Program-made: the position numbers and the translations under genes
Shown here: positions 13,240 through 15,126 of the stretch, piece by piece
Position numbering within the stretch: the first letter of the stretch is position 1
How the letters are laid out: each line of letters starts with the position of its first letter
Notes under the pieces: generated by a model
Told to the model about the DNA's origin: nothing
Seen by the model: the letters and a program-made list of their open reading frames with translations, nothing else
Databases searched by the model: none
Origin: Geodermatophilaceae bacterium
Lineage (GTDB): Bacteria > Actinomycetota > Actinomycetes > Mycobacteriales > Geodermatophilaceae
Assembly: GCA_013813215.1 (NCBI GenBank)
Contig: JACCSC010000200.1
Span: 1 to 15,126, forward strand
Direction: 5' to 3'
Length of the DNA: 15,126 nucleotides

Positions 13240-14160
13240 ATGACGGTGATGAGCGCGACCAAGATGCATGCCGACGAGATCGGGGCCGACGTCCCGCTCG
13301 TGCGTCGCTTGCTCGCCGCACAGTTCCCGCACTGGGCCGGGCTGCCGATCGAGCCCGTCGCGTCGTACGGCACCGATCACCACATCTATCGGCTCGGTGA
13401 CCACCTGGCCGCGCGGCTTCCCCGTATCGAATGGGCCACCGGACAAGCGGCGAAAGAGGCGCGGTGGCTGCCGGTGCTCGCGCCGCACCTGCCGCTCGCG
13501 CTTCCACGTCACGTGGCGATGGGGCATCCGGCCGAGGGCTATCCCTTCGACTGGTCGGTGTACGAGTGGTTGCCCGGCGAGAACGCCAACGGCACGATCG
13601 ACGACCTGGATCAGGCGGCCGTCGACCTCGCCGCGTTCATCCGCGCCCTGCGCGAGGTCGATGTCGCCGATGCACCTCCGCGCCCACCGCAGGCTCGCGG
13701 CGGACCACTCGCCGAATCCCACGCGCAGGTTCGTCGCTCGATCGCGCACCTCGGCGACCGCATCGACGGCGCCGCGGTCCTGCGTGCATGGCAGGAGTCG
13801 CTCGAGGCCCAGGAATGGGAGGGCGCGGGGGTGTGGGTGCACGGCGACCTCCTGCCAGGCAACCTGCTCGTCGTCAACGGTCGCCTGTCGGCGGTCATCG
13901 ACTTCGGCGGCCTCAACGTCGGCGATCCCGCGTGCGACCTGCAGCCGGCGTGGAACGTCTTCGCCGGGGCGAGCCGCGTGCGGTTCCGAGCCGAACTCGA
14001 TGTCGACGACGCGTCATGGTTGCGGGGCCGCGGCTGGGCGCTCTCCCAGGCGGTGTCAGCGCTCGCGTACTACTGGGACACCAACCCCGGAATGACGCGG
14101 CAGGCCGGACACGCGCTGGCCCACGTTCTCGCGGAAAGCTGCGGTGACCCGGGCACCTGA
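13240..14160 (+). CDS. aminoglycoside phosphotransferase-like kinase
   Basis: 306 residues from ATG 13240; ATG 13249 and ATG 13264 are alternatives. Homologues I recall begin 'MHADE', matching 13264 and giving 298 residues. The N-lobe has YGTDHHIYRLGDHLAARLPR (43-62) and the phosphate-side Glu/Lys region GQAAKEARWLPVLAPHLPL (68-86). The hinge region is FDWSVYEWLPGENAN (103-117). The catalytic loop is VHGDLLPGNLL (200-210; Asp203 base, Asn208 metal), and the metal-binding motif is IDFGG (220-224; Asp221). This is the APH/choline-kinase fold, a small-molecule kinase using ATP or GTP. Members near known resistance enzymes phosphorylate antibiotics, but most chromosomal ones have unknown substrates, and resistance should not be assumed. 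It stands alone after the broken exporter operon and converges on the GNAT gene with a 20-base gap. Confidence 0.88.
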   Translation: MTVMSATKMHADEIGADVPLVRRLLAAQFPHWAGLPIEPVASYGTDHHIYRLGDHLAARLPRIEWATGQAAKEARWLPVLAPHLPLALPRHVAMGHPAEGYPFDWSVYEWLPGENANGTIDDLDQAAVDLAAFIRALREVDVADAPPRPPQARGGPLAESHAQVRRSIAHLGDRIDGAAVLRAWQESLEAQEWEGAGVWVHGDLLPGNLLVVNGRLSAVIDFGGLNVGDPACDLQPAWNVFAGASRVRFRAELDVDDASWLRGRGWALSQAVSALAYYWDTNPGMTRQAGHALAHVLAESCGDPGT

Positions 14161-14180
14161 TGGCAGGGGGCGGCGGGGGA

Positions 14181-14786
14181 TCAGAAGTCGATCCGCATCA
14201 CCGCCCGTCGCAGGGTCGGACGGCTGACCTCGGTGAAGCCGGCGGCGGCGAACACGCCCTCGGTGCCGACGTGGAGCTCTTCTGAGATCGCGTTCTTCGT
14301 GGTCATGGGGTAGCCCTCGAGGGCGCGGGCGCCGCGCTCGCGGGCGAAGTCCACCGCGGCTCGCGCGAGGGCCCGGCTGACGCCGTGCTTCCGGAAGCCC
14401 GCGCGGGTGAACAAGCAGGTCACGGCCCAGACGCTGTCGTCGGTCTTGTCCTCCGCGCGATCCGCCCAGGGGACGCGGTTGTTGCGCACCAGGCCTGCGT
14501 AGGCGGTGCGCGGCTCGACCGCGCACCAGCCGGCGGGCTCGCCGTCGAGGTAGGCGACGAGGCCGCTGGTCGTGTCGGACTCCGGATGGCCGCAGTCGGT
14601 CTGCTCGCGCAGGCGGCCGGCGCGTTCCTCGGCGGGAAACCCGGCGAAGAACTCCCGCGGCCGCAGCTTGTACCGCTGGCACTGGCACCTGGACGCCGGG
14701 CCGCGCGTGCCGAAGACCGTCTGCAGGTCTTCCCAGCTCGCCTCGTTGGCGGGCCGGACAGAGATGGCAGGTTTCGTTGCCGTCAC
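14181..14786 (-). CDS. GNAT-family N-acetyltransferase
   Basis: 201 residues. The GNAT core is in the second half: AVTCLFTRAGFRKHGVSRAL (121-140) holds strand 4 and the acetyl-CoA pyrophosphate loop (R-x-x-G-x-S), followed by helix ARAAVDFARERGARALEGYP (141-160). Then comes VFAAAGFTEVSRPTLRRAVMRI (178-199), the usual C-terminal 'F.kaGF.ev' ending. A Cys-rich segment SRCQCQRYKL (33-42), with another Cys-Gly at 65-66, precedes the core; similar C-x-C segments occur in a subgroup of GNATs. The enzyme transfers acetyl from acetyl-CoA to an amine; substrate unknown. The start is GTG 14786, without a clear ribosome site. It converges on the kinase-like gene and lies 45 bases after the unknown gene at the right edge. 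Confidence 0.88.
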   Translation of the reverse strand: MTATKPAISVRPANEASWEDLQTVFGTRGPASRCQCQRYKLRPREFFAGFPAEERAGRLREQTDCGHPESDTTSGLVAYLDGEPAGWCAVEPRTAYAGLVRNNRVPWADRAEDKTDDSVWAVTCLFTRAGFRKHGVSRALARAAVDFARERGARALEGYPMTTKNAISEELHVGTEGVFAAAGFTEVSRPTLRRAVMRIDF

Positions 14787-14831
14787 GCGCCCGATTCTGC
14801 AGGGTCGAACGGGCCGACCGGCCGACTACCG

Positions 14832-15126
14832 CTAGCCCGGTTGCAGGCTGTCAGGACCGAGGACATGCCAGTCCTGCACCCGGAACTCGCTGGGGTGCGA
14901 GCCGTCCACCAGCACATCCGGGTAGCGCCGTTCGACCACACCGTCCCGGGTCGCGCCCGACAGCCCGACCGTGAGCTGCTGCGCCGATCCGCCGGTATCC
15001 AGGGCGAACGTCGTCAGGTCGGGGCCGGCGCTCAGGATCAGCGCCGCACTGTTGCTGGACCGCAGGCCGGTCACCGTCAACGCGCGGACCCTGACCGGGG
15101 GCGCCGGCAACGACATCCTGCTGCCC
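14832..15126 (-). CDS. unrecognised protein, C-terminal part, cut by the right edge
   Basis: The frame is open from the right edge down to the TAG at 14834-14832, giving about 97 residues. An ATG at 15116 is possible, but AGCAGG directly before it is too close for a ribosome site, so I treat the piece as the end of a longer gene. The visible part has alternating short hydrophobic strands (VRVRALTVTGL, AALILSAGPDLTTFAL, QLTVGLSG) and ends in VQDWHVLGPDS. This looks like a beta-sandwich or other all-beta domain. There is no membrane segment in this piece. Function unknown. Confidence 0.55.
   Translation of the reverse strand, partial: GSRMSLPAPPVRVRALTVTGLRSSNSAALILSAGPDLTTFALDTGGSAQQLTVGLSGATRDGVVERRYPDVLVDGSHPSEFRVQDWHVLGPDSLQPG

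Noticed and set aside
13240..14160. Calling the kinase-like gene an antibiotic resistance gene
   Set aside because: Catalytic motifs support the fold only; nothing in the sequence or neighbours indicates an antibiotic substrate.
1..15126. CRISPR arrays, tRNA or rRNA genes, insertion sequences, integrases, attachment sites
   Set aside because: Looked for by eye: no regular direct repeats with spacers, no cloverleaf or rRNA segments, no transposase or integrase motifs, and no flanking inverted repeats were found.

Overview
This window is GC-rich DNA, roughly 70% by eye. Its genes use G or C at most third codon positions, and GTG, and at least once TTG, starts are common. Several promoter-like TANNNT boxes sit 5-8 bases before a start codon, as in leaderless mRNAs. 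Gene types and style point to an Actinomycetota chromosome; I cannot name the genus. No rRNA, tRNA, CRISPR array, integrase or transposase was seen. This is accessory or variable chromosomal DNA rather than an obvious mobile element.

Left part (1-7264). At the left edge is the start of a GlgC-type sugar-1-phosphate nucleotidyltransferase (minus strand, cut by the edge), just downstream of a SAM methyltransferase. A membrane-anchored lipase-like hydrolase (plus strand) diverges from them and converges, with an 8-base overlap, on a six-gene minus-strand block. In transcription order the block holds an anchored LolA/RseB-like protein, a BcrA-type ABC ATPase, its ABC-2 permease, a second ABC ATPase and two further ABC-2 permeases. 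Four-base GTGA overlaps, a 14-codon mini-ORF with GTGA/ATGA junctions and a 14-base overlap tie most of these genes together, so this is probably one long operon encoding two exporters and one exported accessory protein.

Middle (7290-11289). An acyl-CoA dehydrogenase and a DHFR/RibD-like reductase form a minus-strand pair. Back to back with them runs a plus-strand unit: a small gene (64 residues if one missing base is restored), an ATP-grasp ligase of unknown substrate, a 16-codon mini-ORF with its own strong ribosome site, and a 210-residue protein of unknown function. This is the least explained part of the window and the best candidate for an undescribed pathway.

Right part (11335-15126). 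A YtrA-type GntR regulator heads an ATPase-permease operon with ATGA junctions. Both transporter genes are broken by about six single-base losses and one larger internal deletion. The losses are clustered within 0.95 kb, so this is either recent decay or a poorly sequenced patch. After it come an aminoglycoside-phosphotransferase-like kinase (plus), a GNAT acetyltransferase (minus), and the C-terminal part of an unrecognised protein (minus) cut by the right edge.
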